Positions 39,275 to 47,918 of a stretch of 52,780 nt of DNA are shown piece after piece. The stretch spans positions 1-52,780 of the forward strand of contig CANRDO010000021.1 in NCBI GenBank assembly GCA_947629385.1. The letters run 5' to 3'. The position numbers and the translations under genes are program-made. Under the pieces are notes generated by a model, which saw only the letters and a list, made by a program, of their open reading frames with translations, ran no database searches and had not been told where the DNA came from. This stretch comes from an uncultured Lachnospiraceae bacterium (lineage in GTDB: Bacteria > Bacillota > Clostridia > Lachnospirales > Lachnospiraceae). How positions within the stretch are numbered: position 1 is the stretch's first letter; each line of letters begins with the position of its first letter.

Positions 39275-40966
39275 TCACCCCTGCGGCAACTTAAACGAAC
39301 TCTTCAGCGACACGATACGATTGAACACGAGCGCGTCCGGACAGGAATCCTTCGCGTCCGCGCAGAAGAAGCCCTGGCGCACGAACTGGAAACTGTCGTA
39401 AGCCTTCGCCTCTCCGAGTGCCGGCTCGAGCAAGCAGTCCTTCCGCACCGTCAGCGAATTCGGATTCAGATTCAGAGAGCCGTCCTCATTGTAGACGCCC
39501 TTCTCCTCGTCGATAATGTTCTCGTACAGGCGCACCTCCGCGCGCACCGCGGTCTTCGCAGCCACCCAGTGGATCGTACCCTTGACCTTGCGCCCGGCAA
39601 AGCCGCTGCCGCACTTCGTCTCCGGGTCGTAGGTGCAGTGGATCTCCGTCACTTTGCCATTTTCATCCTTCTTGAAATCGACGCACTTCACGAAATACGC
39701 GCCCATCAGCCGCACCTCGTTGCCTGGGAACAGGCGGAAATATTTCTTCGGCGGCTCCTCCATGAAGTCCTCGCGCTCGATGTAGAGCTCCCGTCCGAAC
39801 GGCACCTTACGCATGCCGAGCTCCGGGTTCTCCAGGTTCATCTCAACGTCAAGATACTCGATCTGATCCTCCGGATAATTGTCGATGATCAGCTTCACCG
39901 GATCGAGCACCGCCATCATGCGCGGTCGCTTCAGCTTCAGATCCTCGCGGATACAGTACTCAAGCATCGCGTAGTCCACGGAGCTGTTGCTCTTGCTGAT
40001 GCCGCAGAGCTCCACAAATTTCTGGATCGACTCCGGCGTAAAACCGCGGCGGCGCAGCGCAGCGATTGAGACGAGCCGCGGATCGTCCCAACCGTCCACG
40101 ATACCGTCCTCCACCAGCTTCTTAATGTAGCGCTTGCCCGTCACGACGTTCGTCAGGTACAGCTTCGCGAACTCGATCTGCTTCGGGGGCATCTCGTACT
40201 CCAGCTCGCGCACGACCCAGTCGTACAGCGGACGGTGGTCCTCAAATTCCAGCGTGCAGATCGAATGCGTGACGCCCTCGATCGCGTCCTCGATCGGATG
40301 CGCGAAATCGTACATCGGGTAGATGCACCACTTGTCCCCGGTGTTGTGATGGCTCATGTGCGCCACACGGTAGATGACCGGGTCGCGCATATTGATATTC
40401 GGCGACGCCATGTCGATCTTCGCGCGCAGCACCTTGCTGCCATCCTCGTAGACGCCGTTCTTCATATTCTCAAAAAGCTCCAGATTTTCCTCGATGCTGC
40501 GATTCCGGTACGGGCTCTCCTTGCCCGGCTCGGTCAGCGTGCCGCGGTACTCCCGGATCTCATCCGCGGAGAGATCGCAGACGAACGCCTTGCCCTTTTT
40601 GATCAGCTTTACCGCCGCCTCGTACATCTGCTCGAAATAATCGGAGGCAAAGAACAGCCTGTCCTCCCAGTCCGCGCCAAGCCAGGCGACGTCCGCCTTG
40701 ATCGACTCGACGAACTCAGTTTTCTCCTTCGTCGGATTCGTATCGTCAAAGCGCAGGTTGAACTTCCCGCCGTACTCCTTCGCCAGCCCATAATTCAAAA
40801 GAATCGACTTTGCGTGGCCAATGTGCAGATAGCCGTTCGGCTCCGGCGGGAAACGCGTGCACACCGTCCTGCAATGCCCCTCCGCCAGATCCTTCTCGAT
40901 GATCTGCTCGATAAAATTCTTCGATACGACTTCCTTTTCCACTGCTCTTCCTGCTTCTCTTTCCAT
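39275..40966 (-). CDS. glnS: Glutamine--tRNA ligase
   Basis: This 563-aa class I synthetase charges tRNA-Gln directly. The signature [15 protein letters not shown] has HIGH at 48-51, and the acceptor-stem region [10 protein letters not shown] is intact. [23 protein letters not shown] is the GlnRS-specific insertion, followed by [13 protein letters not shown] and the beta-barrel anticodon domains. The KMSKS position reads [12 protein letters not shown] in place of the enterobacterial VMSKRKL. The ATG at 40966 is chosen because AGGAGGAG lies 6 nt upstream; a longer frame adds a basic stretch. Direct glutaminylation implies less dependence on the GatCAB route common in Firmicutes. Confidence 0.96.
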   Translation of the reverse strand: MEREAGRAVEKEVVSKNFIEQIIEKDLAEGHCRTVCTRFPPEPNGYLHIGHAKSILLNYGLAKEYGGKFNLRFDDTNPTKEKTEFVESIKADVAWLGADWEDRLFFASDYFEQMYEAAVKLIKKGKAFVCDLSADEIREYRGTLTEPGKESPYRNRSIEENLELFENMKNGVYEDGSKVLRAKIDMASPNINMRDPVIYRVAHMSHHNTGDKWCIYPMYDFAHPIEDAIEGVTHSICTLEFEDHRPLYDWVVRELEYEMPPKQIEFAKLYLTNVVTGKRYIKKLVEDGIVDGWDDPRLVSIAALRRRGFTPESIQKFVELCGISKSNSSVDYAMLEYCIREDLKLKRPRMMAVLDPVKLIIDNYPEDQIEYLDVEMNLENPELGMRKVPFGRELYIEREDFMEEPPKKYFRLFPGNEVRLMGAYFVKCVDFKKDENGKVTEIHCTYDPETKCGSGFAGRKVKGTIHWVAAKTAVRAEVRLYENIIDEEKGVYNEDGSLNLNPNSLTVRKDCLLEPALGEAKAYDSFQFVRQGFFCADAKDSCPDALVFNRIVSLKSSFKLPQG

Positions 40967-41066
40967 CTGTCTCCTCCTGCGCCGCCGTATATACTCTGTC
41001 TGTCTTTTCACGCATTTTCCTGTCTATGCGGCATAAATCATAATTCTTTTTTGCAACTGATATCAC

Positions 41067-41095
41067 ATCATACCACAGGTTATTAAAAAAAACAA
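41067..41095 (-). promoter_or_regulatory. glnS promoter
   Basis: On the minus strand TTGTTT (41095-41090) and the extended -10 TGGTATGAT (TATGAT 41072-41067) are 17 bp apart, about 100 nt before the glnS start. Confidence 0.7.
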
Positions 41096-41160
41096 CACAC
41101 CGAAACATCAAAACACCGCTTCTTTTCAAGCTTTCCTTTCATCCTCAGGTCGAATAAGCC

Positions 41161-41189
41161 TTTACACAAAAAGGGAAAGCTAGTATAAT
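41161..41189 (+). promoter_or_regulatory. Promoter of the 58-aa protein gene
   Basis: TTTACA (41161-41166) and TATAAT (41184-41189) are 17 bp apart, 47 nt before the ATG at 41237. Confidence 0.85.
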
Positions 41190-41236
41190 AATTGCGTAAC
41201 AAAGAATGGCAATTTTCTCAGAAAGCAGGTGGACGT

Positions 41237-41413
41237 ATGCCGACGAATGAAAAAGAAATCAACTGTTATCTTTTCGATCAACTGACGATTCTGGATGATC
41301 TGCAGGAAGTAGCTGAAAAGGAAAACGCAAAAGAAACATTAATTCTGATTGAAAAGAAACGCAGACAAATCGAGCGCAAGCTCTACCAGAAGCCTCCGCT
41401 CGTACAGGAATAA
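41237..41413 (+). CDS. 58-aa predicted helical protein, unknown function
   Basis: I do not recognise the family. The protein reads MPTNEKEINCYLFDQLTILD followed by DLQEVAEKENAKETLILIEK and a basic tail (KRRQIERKLYQK). Heptad-like Leu/Ile spacing suggests two helices, possibly a hairpin that dimerises, in the size range of Spo0E-like regulators, though their signature is not evident. AGGTGG lies 4-5 nt before the ATG. The gene has its own promoter (41161-41189) and terminator (41439-41480), so it is a well-defined monocistronic unit. Confidence 0.7.
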   Translation: MPTNEKEINCYLFDQLTILDDLQEVAEKENAKETLILIEKKRRQIERKLYQKPPLVQE

Positions 41414-41438
41414 TATGCCATCAGGCGTCAAAACCTAC

Positions 41439-41480
41439 AAGGTGCAAGGATCAGTCAGAACACGGATCCCTGCACCTTTT
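41439..41480 (+). terminator. Terminator after the 58-aa protein gene
   Basis: AAGGTGCA-GGATC (41439-41452) pairs with GATCC-TGCACCTT (41464-41478), followed by TTTTTC. The T-run continues into a decamer tandem repeat. Confidence 0.88.
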
Positions 41481-41530
41481 TCATTTAGTTTCATTTAGTT
41501 TCATTTAGTTTCATTTAGTTTCATTTGCTT
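41481..41530. repeat. 10-bp tandem repeat TCATTTAGTT, four perfect copies plus one degenerate
   Basis: TCATTTAGTT repeats four times at 41481-41520, and a fifth, altered copy (TCATTTGCTT) at 41521-41530 encodes the last three codons and stop of the PAP2 gene. Each copy carries a TGA on the minus strand, so expansion would not lengthen that protein. Confidence 0.9.
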
Positions 41531-42471
41531 TCCTCTACTTTTCTTTCGCTACCGTCTTTCCGCCCCAGCCGCGCAAACCAGCCAAACGTCATCGGCCACA
41601 GCGTGCCCGCGAACATCACCATCAGGAAATAGCGGACCGCCGTCGACGACTGTCCGGGAAGCAGCGCTCCAAGCGGCGCCTTAAGCCCCATGCGGATCGC
41701 CAGCAGCACAGCCGTGCCAAGCACCACCTTGAGAATCTGTGCCCACCAGACCGCCTCCACTTGAAAGTGAATGTAGCGGTCGTCCAACAGCTTCACGAGA
41801 ATAATTCCCAGAAAACAACCGAATAAAAGGTATGCGTTCTTCGTCGCCTCAGCAAGATTGCCCAGATCGACATCCAACGGAAAACGGTAAAAAATCACGA
41901 ACGCAAGGTACACGGCGCTGACCAGAAGCGACAGCGCCAACAGCAGACGCAGCGTGCGCTCCCCGCGCGCATCGTCGCGCGCTATACCCCGGAAGCACAC
42001 AGCCAGCAGCAAGGCCAGCGCAAATGCCACTCCCACATCCAGAGGCGTGTGGCAGCCCAGGTACATCCGCGAAAACGGCACGAGAAGCATCAAGACAACA
42101 GCGATTGCGCGGATCCATTTTCTCTTCACAGACATGCACAACACGCAGGCCATCGAGCCTACAATGCTCTGCGTGTGTCCGGACGGAAAGGAATAGCCGC
42201 CGGCGCCGGCTCTTGCGCTCTCGACGACGTGAAACGCCGGATCGAGCACCCATGGCCGCGGAATCCGAAACCAGATCTTCATGAACTGATTGCACGCCGT
42301 CCCAAGAAAACCGACCAGCAGAATGTAATACCCGCCCCGCTTGCTGACGCACCAGAATACAATTACAGCAAACGCGAGGAAGAATATCTCCGAGCCGAAA
42401 TAGGTGATCACGGACATGAACTGTGTCAGCACAGGTGTGCGAACACTTTCGAGTAAGCGTAAAAAATCCAT
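41521..42471 (-). CDS. PAP2-family membrane phosphatase
   Basis: This 316-aa multipass membrane protein should dephosphorylate a lipid phosphate or pyrophosphate such as undecaprenyl or phosphatidyl phosphate. The three PAP2 motifs are complete: K65-x6-R72-P (KIWFRIPRP), PSGH at 96-99 with H99, and SRMYLGCHTPLD (S134-R135, H141, D145). The C-terminal half adds several extra hydrophobic segments beyond the catalytic core. GAGGAG lies 5 nt before the ATG at 42471. It follows a glycosyltransferase gene by 10 nt, so a shared lipid-linked sugar substrate is plausible. Confidence 0.92.
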   Translation of the reverse strand: MDFLRLLESVRTPVLTQFMSVITYFGSEIFFLAFAVIVFWCVSKRGGYYILLVGFLGTACNQFMKIWFRIPRPWVLDPAFHVVESARAGAGGYSFPSGHTQSIVGSMACVLCMSVKRKWIRAIAVVLMLLVPFSRMYLGCHTPLDVGVAFALALLLAVCFRGIARDDARGERTLRLLLALSLLVSAVYLAFVIFYRFPLDVDLGNLAEATKNAYLLFGCFLGIILVKLLDDRYIHFQVEAVWWAQILKVVLGTAVLLAIRMGLKAPLGALLPGQSSTAVRYFLMVMFAGTLWPMTFGWFARLGRKDGSERKVEESK

Positions 42472-42481
42472 ACCTTCTCCT

Positions 42482-43504
42482 CTAGTTGAACCCGACGATC
42501 TTCTGCGCAAGCTTGTACGCAAGCACAGATCCCTTCCGTCCGATTCTCCCCGGCAGATTCATCACGATGCCGAACAGCCCCCAGCGGATCGTGCGGTGAA
42601 GCTTGCTGTCCTTCTCCTTCAGATACGCCCAGACATTCCTTTTCTTTTCGAGGGCCTCATCCGTGCCGGAGATGATCAACATGATCGAGGTCACCGTCAT
42701 GATATTCTTCAGATAGATCGTCATGTAGCGCTTCAGCCGCGCGCTCTTGTCCGAGAAATCCTGCGCCGCCATCTCGTCGATCATGATCTTGTTGACGCGG
42801 ATCTGCTGGTCGATCCGGCCGATCATGACGGACTCATTGACAGACTGATCCTCGCGCCCGATAAAATAATGGTAAAGATTGACGTCCATGTAATACAGGC
42901 GTTTCACATACGGGAGCGGCTGAAATGCGAATATATTGTCCACGTAAAACGTGTGCTTCGGGAGCTCCAGCCCGCACTGACGCAGCAGATCCGTGCGATA
43001 GATGATATTGTGCATCAGAATGTACTGCGTGACGCGCATGTGGCGCATCGCGTCCCAGTCAAACACTTCATTTCGCGGGAACACATTCTTGAAGCGCATC
43101 AGCTTCTTGTGCAAGGCGCCTGCCTTGTCATAGACAAAATTGGCGAGCAGCATGTCCACGCCGCCCTCGCTCTCCAGCTCCTTCAAGCGCTTCACAATCT
43201 GGGCGAGCCCCCTGGTATTCACCCAGTCGTCGCTGTCCACAACTTTGTAGTACAGACCGGATGCATTTCGCAGACCGGTATTGACCGCCTCGCCGTGTCC
43301 TCCGTTCTCCTGGTGTACCACTTTGACCTGAGCCGGATACCGGGCCGCGTAATCGTCCGCGATCTGCGGCGTCCGATCCTTGGTCGATCCGTCGTCCACG
43401 ATCAGGATCTCCACGTCCTCCCCAACCGGAAGAATGGACTGGATACATTTCTCCATGTAGCTTTCTGAATTGTAGCAAGGGATTGCTACCGTCAAAATTT
43501 TCAT
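42482..43504 (-). CDS. Family 2 glycosyltransferase
   Basis: This 340-aa GT-A enzyme transfers a sugar from a nucleotide donor. The N-terminal LTVAIPCYNSESYMEKCIQS, IVDDGSTKDRT, GHGEAVNTGLRNASG and the metal-binding DSD (90-92) are visible. No clear membrane helix is present, apart from a weakly hydrophobic segment near 240. The last third is basic and helical (LKEKDSKLHRTIRWGLFGI). It starts at 43504 and is followed by the PAP2 gene. The acceptor is unknown; a lipid- or wall-linked glycan is likely. Confidence 0.9.
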   Translation of the reverse strand: MKILTVAIPCYNSESYMEKCIQSILPVGEDVEILIVDDGSTKDRTPQIADDYAARYPAQVKVVHQENGGHGEAVNTGLRNASGLYYKVVDSDDWVNTRGLAQIVKRLKELESEGGVDMLLANFVYDKAGALHKKLMRFKNVFPRNEVFDWDAMRHMRVTQYILMHNIIYRTDLLRQCGLELPKHTFYVDNIFAFQPLPYVKRLYYMDVNLYHYFIGREDQSVNESVMIGRIDQQIRVNKIMIDEMAAQDFSDKSARLKRYMTIYLKNIMTVTSIMLIISGTDEALEKKRNVWAYLKEKDSKLHRTIRWGLFGIVMNLPGRIGRKGSVLAYKLAQKIVGFN

Positions 43505-43595
43505 TTCACAAACCTCTGTCTCTTTGTATTCTTGTTACCTTTCGCTCTGCAGTCAGGGCAGGCAATCCGTTCTGCCGCTTTCGGATTCCGGACGG

Positions 43596-44813
43596 CTATC
43601 CTGACTCATGAGCTACATGAGTTTCATGAGTTTCATAAATTTCATGAGACTCATGGCCCAGCCGGATACCGAGGTATTTTACGTAAGCCGCAAACGCTGA
43701 CGGAATCGGGTATTCGCGCTCCGTGCGCGCGGTCTCAACGAACAGCAGCGCCCCGTCGCCGCCGTTTGCATCTGCGCAAGGCAGTCCTCCGGTCAGATTA
43801 CCCGGCGATACCGCCGTAATCCCAGCGCTTTTGTCCGGATTGACCTGCCATACTCCTTCGGGCGCATCCTCCACCAGCACCAGATATCCGGTCATGTGCC
43901 ATTCAATGTGACTGAAAACATGCTTCGCCGAGGCAAGCGGCAGGATCCGGATCGGCCGAAAGCCATATTCCTTCACCTTTTCAAGCGCCTCCTCCTGTGA
44001 CAGATGTCCGTCGCAGTTCGGAAGCTCGTACAACCCCGCGAGCAGGCCCTTCTTCGGCCGACGGCGCACCGCCGCGCGCGCATCGTCCCGGATCACAAGC
44101 ACAGTTCTCTCCTCAATCCTCCGCGCCTTCTTTGCCGCCTTCACCGGAAGCTCCATCTGCCGGCCGGTACGGTTCGCATAGCAGAGCTCCCGCACCGGAC
44201 ATTTCACGCAGTCCGGCGCTCCGTTCGGAAGACAGACCGTAGCGCCGAGCTCCATCAACGCCTGATTGTAGGCCCCCGGCCGGTCCTGCGGCATCGTCCT
44301 TTGAAGCTCCTGCTCAAACTGCGCGCGAACCGACTGCTTCGAGATATCCTCCTCATTACCGCAGATGCGGCTGATCACGCGCAGCACATTCCCGTCCACC
44401 GCCGGAACCGCCTGACCATATGCGATGGACGCGATCGCGCCGGCCGTATAGCTGCCGATACCCGGAAGCTTCAGCAGCTCCTTGTACCGATCCGGCAGCT
44501 CTCCGCCGTATTCACGCATCACCAGCTGCGCCGCCCTCTGCATGTTTCGCACACGGTTGTAATACCCAAGCCCTTCCCACAGCTTCAGAAGCCGCTCCTC
44601 CGGACAAGCCGCCAGGGCCGCCACATCCGGCAGTTCTGTCGTAAAGCGGGCAAAAAACGGCTTCACCGCCTCCACCCGCGTCTGCTGCAGCATGATCTCG
44701 GAGATCCATACATAATATGGGCTGGGATGCTCCCGCCACGGAAGCACCCGGGCGTTTTCGGCAAACCAGGCAAGGAGCGGAGCAATGATCTCCGGCAGAT
44801 TTCTGGTATCCAT
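43596..44813 (-). CDS. mutY: A/G-specific adenine DNA glycosylase
   Basis: This 405-aa repair enzyme removes adenine mispaired with 8-oxoguanine. Catalytic E39 (SEIMLQQTRV), the HhH loop LKLPGIGSYTAGAIAS at about 115-129 and D140 in PAVDGNV are present. The iron-sulfur motif is C194-x7-C202-x2-C205-x5-C211. The C-terminal NUDIX-like MutT domain follows (GLLAGLYELPNC). The last 20 residues are an unusual His/Glu/Thr-rich tail (ESHEIYETHETHVAHESG) encoded by short direct repeats. A possible promoter with extended -10 TGGTATGAT (TATGAT 44857-44852) lies upstream. Confidence 0.95.
   Translation of the reverse strand: MDTRNLPEIIAPLLAWFAENARVLPWREHPSPYYVWISEIMLQQTRVEAVKPFFARFTTELPDVAALAACPEERLLKLWEGLGYYNRVRNMQRAAQLVMREYGGELPDRYKELLKLPGIGSYTAGAIASIAYGQAVPAVDGNVLRVISRICGNEEDISKQSVRAQFEQELQRTMPQDRPGAYNQALMELGATVCLPNGAPDCVKCPVRELCYANRTGRQMELPVKAAKKARRIEERTVLVIRDDARAAVRRRPKKGLLAGLYELPNCDGHLSQEEALEKVKEYGFRPIRILPLASAKHVFSHIEWHMTGYLVLVEDAPEGVWQVNPDKSAGITAVSPGNLTGGLPCADANGGDGALLFVETARTEREYPIPSAFAAYVKYLGIRLGHESHEIYETHETHVAHESG
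43605..43654. repeat. Degenerate 9-bp tandem repeat inside the mutY 3' end
   Basis: On the minus strand, CATGAAACT-type units recur in CATGAGTCT, CATGAAATT, ATGAAACT, CATGAAACT, CATGTAGCT and CATGAG. The repeats encode the His/Glu/Thr tail of MutY. Confidence 0.75.
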
Positions 44814-44887
44814 GTGGTTTCTCTTTTCATAAATATATTGCTTTTGTTTTTATCATACCACTTCTTTTTGAAAAACAAAAGAGGAAA

Positions 44888-45712
44888 TTATGTGGTGATA
44901 AAGGTGGAATACCCCTGCTTTCGAAGCGTCTGCTCCATGCGTACCGCATTGTCGAGCTGACGGTACGCGCCGACCTGCACTTTATACAGACCGTCGTCAT
45001 ACAAAATAAACGCCGGATATTTCTGCCGCTGCAGCCGGTAGAGCAAATCCTCCGCATATTCTCTCATCCGAAAAGCGCCGGTCTGTACGCGGTACAATTT
45101 CCCGCCGTATCCGTCCTGCGAACCCTCTCCTTCTGTGCCTGATGAACCGTTCTGCTCTTCGTCATCCGGCCCGCTTATCTGCCCCAATCCAAGCGTATGA
45201 AGGATTCCGTTCGCGATTGCTTCCGCAATCTCGTCAAACTGCCCGTCAAAACGTGCATTGTCTGCGTCCGTGTTTAAAAATCCCACTTCCACAAGCACTG
45301 CCGGCATCTTCGTCCTGCGCAAAACCACGAGTCCCGGCCTCTCCTTCACTCCGAGATTCCGGAATCCCACCTGCTCCAGCTCACTGTTGATCGCCTCGGC
45401 AAGCGCAAGCTTCTGCCCGGATTTGTCATAGACAAGCGTCTCTACCCCGGAATACTGATTTGCCTCCGGACTCGAATTCCGGTGAATCGAGACAAAAAAG
45501 TCTCCGCCCTCCTGGTTCGCGATCTGCGCTTTCTCAAACGGTCTGTCATACACGTCCTCCGTCCGTGTGTAGGCCACCTCTACGCCATTGTCCTCCAGCA
45601 GCTTCCCTACTGCCATGACAAGCCGCAGCACATCATCCTTCTCATATCTTCCGTTGTACACGGCGCCCGGATCGGAACCGCCGTGCCCTGCGTCAAGAAT
45701 TATCTTTGCCAT
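44888..45712 (-). CDS. N-acetylmuramoyl-L-alanine amidase (Amidase_3) with SPOR domain
   Basis: This 274-aa zinc amidase cuts the lactyl-peptide bond of peptidoglycan. Zinc ligands H10 (DAGHGG), E24 and H77 (VSIHRNSS) and catalytic E142 (VEVGFLNT) are in place. A Gly/Ser/Glu linker joins the catalytic domain to a C-terminal SPOR domain (about 205-274, LYRVQTGAFRMREYAEDLLY with the second half YKVQVGAYRQLDNAVRM). The SPOR domain binds denuded glycan strands at division or sporulation septa. There is no signal peptide; the CwlD-like context may involve action in the mother cell or non-classical export. GGAGG lies 4 nt before the ATG. Confidence 0.93.
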   Translation of the reverse strand: MAKIILDAGHGGSDPGAVYNGRYEKDDVLRLVMAVGKLLEDNGVEVAYTRTEDVYDRPFEKAQIANQEGGDFFVSIHRNSSPEANQYSGVETLVYDKSGQKLALAEAINSELEQVGFRNLGVKERPGLVVLRRTKMPAVLVEVGFLNTDADNARFDGQFDEIAEAIANGILHTLGLGQISGPDDEEQNGSSGTEGEGSQDGYGGKLYRVQTGAFRMREYAEDLLYRLQRQKYPAFILYDDGLYKVQVGAYRQLDNAVRMEQTLRKQGYSTFITT

Positions 45713-45794
45713 ACTGCCTCCAGCCGCGTTTCATTCTCTTTATCATATGCATGTGAGCCCGACATGCGCCTGTCGAAATCTCTGAATGTACCTA

Positions 45795-45823
45795 TTGACT
45801 TCTTTGCTTTAAAGCGATATAAT
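45795..45823 (+). promoter_or_regulatory. Promoter of the TrpXYZ-type ABC operon
   Basis: TTGACT (45795-45800) and TATAAT (45818-45823) are 17 bp apart. The leader is only about 70 nt; no T-box or other riboswitch is visible. Confidence 0.9.
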
Positions 45824-45899
45824 GTTACCGTTCGTGGACAGGCAGATCTTCTGTTCCTTGAACATGGAAATTGGACAAATTTTTGAGGAGGATAACACA

Positions 45900-46874
45900 A
45901 TGAAAAAACAAATTATTGCTGTTGCGCTTTCTGCTGTTATGGCGGGAAGCATCGTAGGGATGAATGTAAGCGCAGAAGAGACCTACAATGTAGGCATCTG
46001 CCAGCTCGTGCAGCACGACGCTCTTGACGCCGCTACCCAGGGCTTCAAGGACACCCTTACAGAGGAATTCGGCGATGCGGTTGTCTTTGACGAGCAGAAC
46101 GCACAGGGCGATTCCAACACCTGTTCCACGATCGTCAACAGCTTCGTATCGAATGGCGTTGACCTGATCCTGGCAAACGCTACCCCGGCTCTTCTGGCCG
46201 CTCAGGCTGCCACGGACACGATTCCGATCCTCGGCACCTCCGTTACAGATTACGGCGCAGCGCTCGGCATCGAGGACTTCGACGGCACAGTAGGCACCAA
46301 TATCTCCGGTACTTCTGATGAGGTTCCGTACGATCAGCAGGCTGCATTGCTTCAGGAGATGTTCCCGGATGCAAAGAATGTCGGTCTTGTGTACTGCTCC
46401 GCTGAGCCGAACTCTCAGGTTCAGGTGGACGCGATGAAGGAAGAACTCGAAGCGCTTGGCTATACCTGCGAGTTTTACGCGTTTTCTGATTCCAACGATC
46501 TGAGCTCCGTGGTTACGACCGCCGCTGACGCAAGCGAAGTTATCTACATTCCGACCGACAACACGGCTGCATCCAACGCTGAGCTGATCGCCAATATCTG
46601 CGTACCGGCGGGCGTTCCGATCATTGCCGGTGAGGAAGGCATCTGCAAGGGCTGCGGCGTCGCTACTCTTTCGATCAGCTACTACGATCTCGGCGTTGCC
46701 ACCGGTAAAATGGCAATCAAGATCCTGAAGGGCGAGGCAAACGTCTCTGAGATGCCGGTTGAGCTTGCACCGTTCACCAAGAAATATAATGCTCAGCTCT
46801 GCGAGGAGCTCAACATTACTGTTCCGGATGATTACGTAGCGATCGAAGACGCTGCCGAGGCAGAGACCGAGTAA
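45900..46874 (+). CDS. ABC transporter substrate-binding protein (TrpX-like, PF04392 type)
   Basis: This 324-aa secreted protein starts with a Sec signal (MKKQIIAVALSAVMAGSIVG, cleavage near NVSAEE) that has no lipobox cysteine. The mature part follows the ABC_sub_bind pattern: YNVGICQLVQHDALDAATQGF, DLILANATPALLAAQ, GTSVTDYGAALG, VYCSAEPNSQVQVD and YYDLGVATGKMAIKILKGE. GAGGAGG lies 8-9 nt before the ATG. It is the first gene of a complete importer with the permease at 46992 and ATPase at 47911. In streptococci this family is linked to tryptophan uptake; aromatic amino acids are a guess here. Confidence 0.9.
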   Translation: MKKQIIAVALSAVMAGSIVGMNVSAEETYNVGICQLVQHDALDAATQGFKDTLTEEFGDAVVFDEQNAQGDSNTCSTIVNSFVSNGVDLILANATPALLAAQAATDTIPILGTSVTDYGAALGIEDFDGTVGTNISGTSDEVPYDQQAALLQEMFPDAKNVGLVYCSAEPNSQVQVDAMKEELEALGYTCEFYAFSDSNDLSSVVTTAADASEVIYIPTDNTAASNAELIANICVPAGVPIIAGEEGICKGCGVATLSISYYDLGVATGKMAIKILKGEANVSEMPVELAPFTKKYNAQLCEELNITVPDDYVAIEDAAEAETE

Positions 46875-46907
46875 GCATTCAAACTGACAATTACCACTTC
46901 ACAATAA

Positions 46908-46946
46908 AACGACAGCGGGAAAGGATGCTCCTCTCTCGCTGTTGTT
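46908..46946 (+). terminator. Intercistronic hairpin after the substrate-binding protein gene
   Basis: AACGACAGCG (46908-46917) pairs with CGCTGTTGTT (46937-46946, one G-T), followed by TTAAAA. It probably ends a share of transcripts, so that binding protein is made in excess over permease. Confidence 0.6.
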
Positions 46947-46991
46947 TTAAAACCGGGCAGGCGGTGTCCGGACGATTACGGAGGATTATAC

Positions 46992-47918
46992 ATGAATATT
47001 ATGAATCTCATCAACGCGCTGCCCGGAGCCGCTGCGCAGGGGCTGATCTGGGGCATTATGGCGATCGGCGTCTATATAACGTTCCGCATTCTGGACGTCG
47101 CGGATCTGACCGTGGACGGCACAATGTGTACCGGCGGCGCCGTGTGCATCATGCTCATGCTCTCCGGTTGGGATGTCTGGCCGGCGATGCTTGCGGCCAC
47201 GGGAGTCGGGATGCTCGCCGGATTGATGACCGGCATTTTCCACACCTTTATGGGGATCCCGGCCATCCTCTCCGGTATCCTCACACAGCTCTCACTCTAC
47301 TCGATCAACCTGAAGATCATGGGCAAGGCAAACCAGGCGATCAACGTAAGTAATTTCGATCTTCTGGTCTCGCTGCGCTATATCCGGGACGTACCATTCT
47401 GGAGAAATACGATCTTTATCGTTGCTGTCATCATCGTCGTCCTGATCGCGCTTCTGTACTGGTTCTTCGGCACCGAGCTCGGCTGCTCGCTGCGCGCGAC
47501 CGGCTGCAATCCGGGCATGTCCCGCGCGCAGGGTATCAACACGAATTTCAATAAGGTACTCGGCCTGATGCTCTCGAACGGGCTGGTAGCCTTTTCCAGC
47601 GCCCTTCTGACCCAGTATCAGGGCTTCGCGGACGTCAACATGGGCCGCGGCGCGATCGTCATCGGGCTGGCCGCCGTCATCATCGGCGAGGCGATCTTCG
47701 GACACATCTTCCGCAACTTCGCCCTGCGCCTCTTAGGCGTGGCGCTCGGCTCCATCCTCTACTATCTGGTGCTCCAGGTCGTTATCTGGATGGGCATCGA
47801 TACCGATCTGCTGAAGCTTCTGTCCGCGCTTGTCGTGGCAGTCTTCCTCGCCTTCCCCTACTGGAAGGGCAAATATTTCGCAAAGCCTGTGAAGAAGGGA
47901 GGAAACGCAAATGCTTGA
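46992..47918 (+). CDS. ABC transporter permease (TrpY-like)
   Basis: This 308-aa permease has eight or so hydrophobic segments. The branched-chain-type motif VADLTVDGTMCTGGAVCIML lies near the N-terminus, and the conserved cytosolic loop GCSLRATGCNPGMSRAQGIN sits in the middle, where the ATPase docks. The C-terminus is short and basic (KGKYFAKPVKKGG). GGAGG is 7 nt before the ATG. It overlaps the ATPase gene by 8 nt. It forms a homodimeric channel with the adjacent binding protein and ATPase. Confidence 0.9.
   Translation: MNIMNLINALPGAAAQGLIWGIMAIGVYITFRILDVADLTVDGTMCTGGAVCIMLMLSGWDVWPAMLAATGVGMLAGLMTGIFHTFMGIPAILSGILTQLSLYSINLKIMGKANQAINVSNFDLLVSLRYIRDVPFWRNTIFIVAVIIVVLIALLYWFFGTELGCSLRATGCNPGMSRAQGINTNFNKVLGLMLSNGLVAFSSALLTQYQGFADVNMGRGAIVIGLAAVIIGEAIFGHIFRNFALRLLGVALGSILYYLVLQVVIWMGIDTDLLKLLSALVVAVFLAFPYWKGKYFAKPVKKGGNANA

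Noticed and set aside
45824..45899. T-box leader before the TrpXYZ-type importer
   Set aside because: The leader is far too short and has no T-box sequence or terminator.
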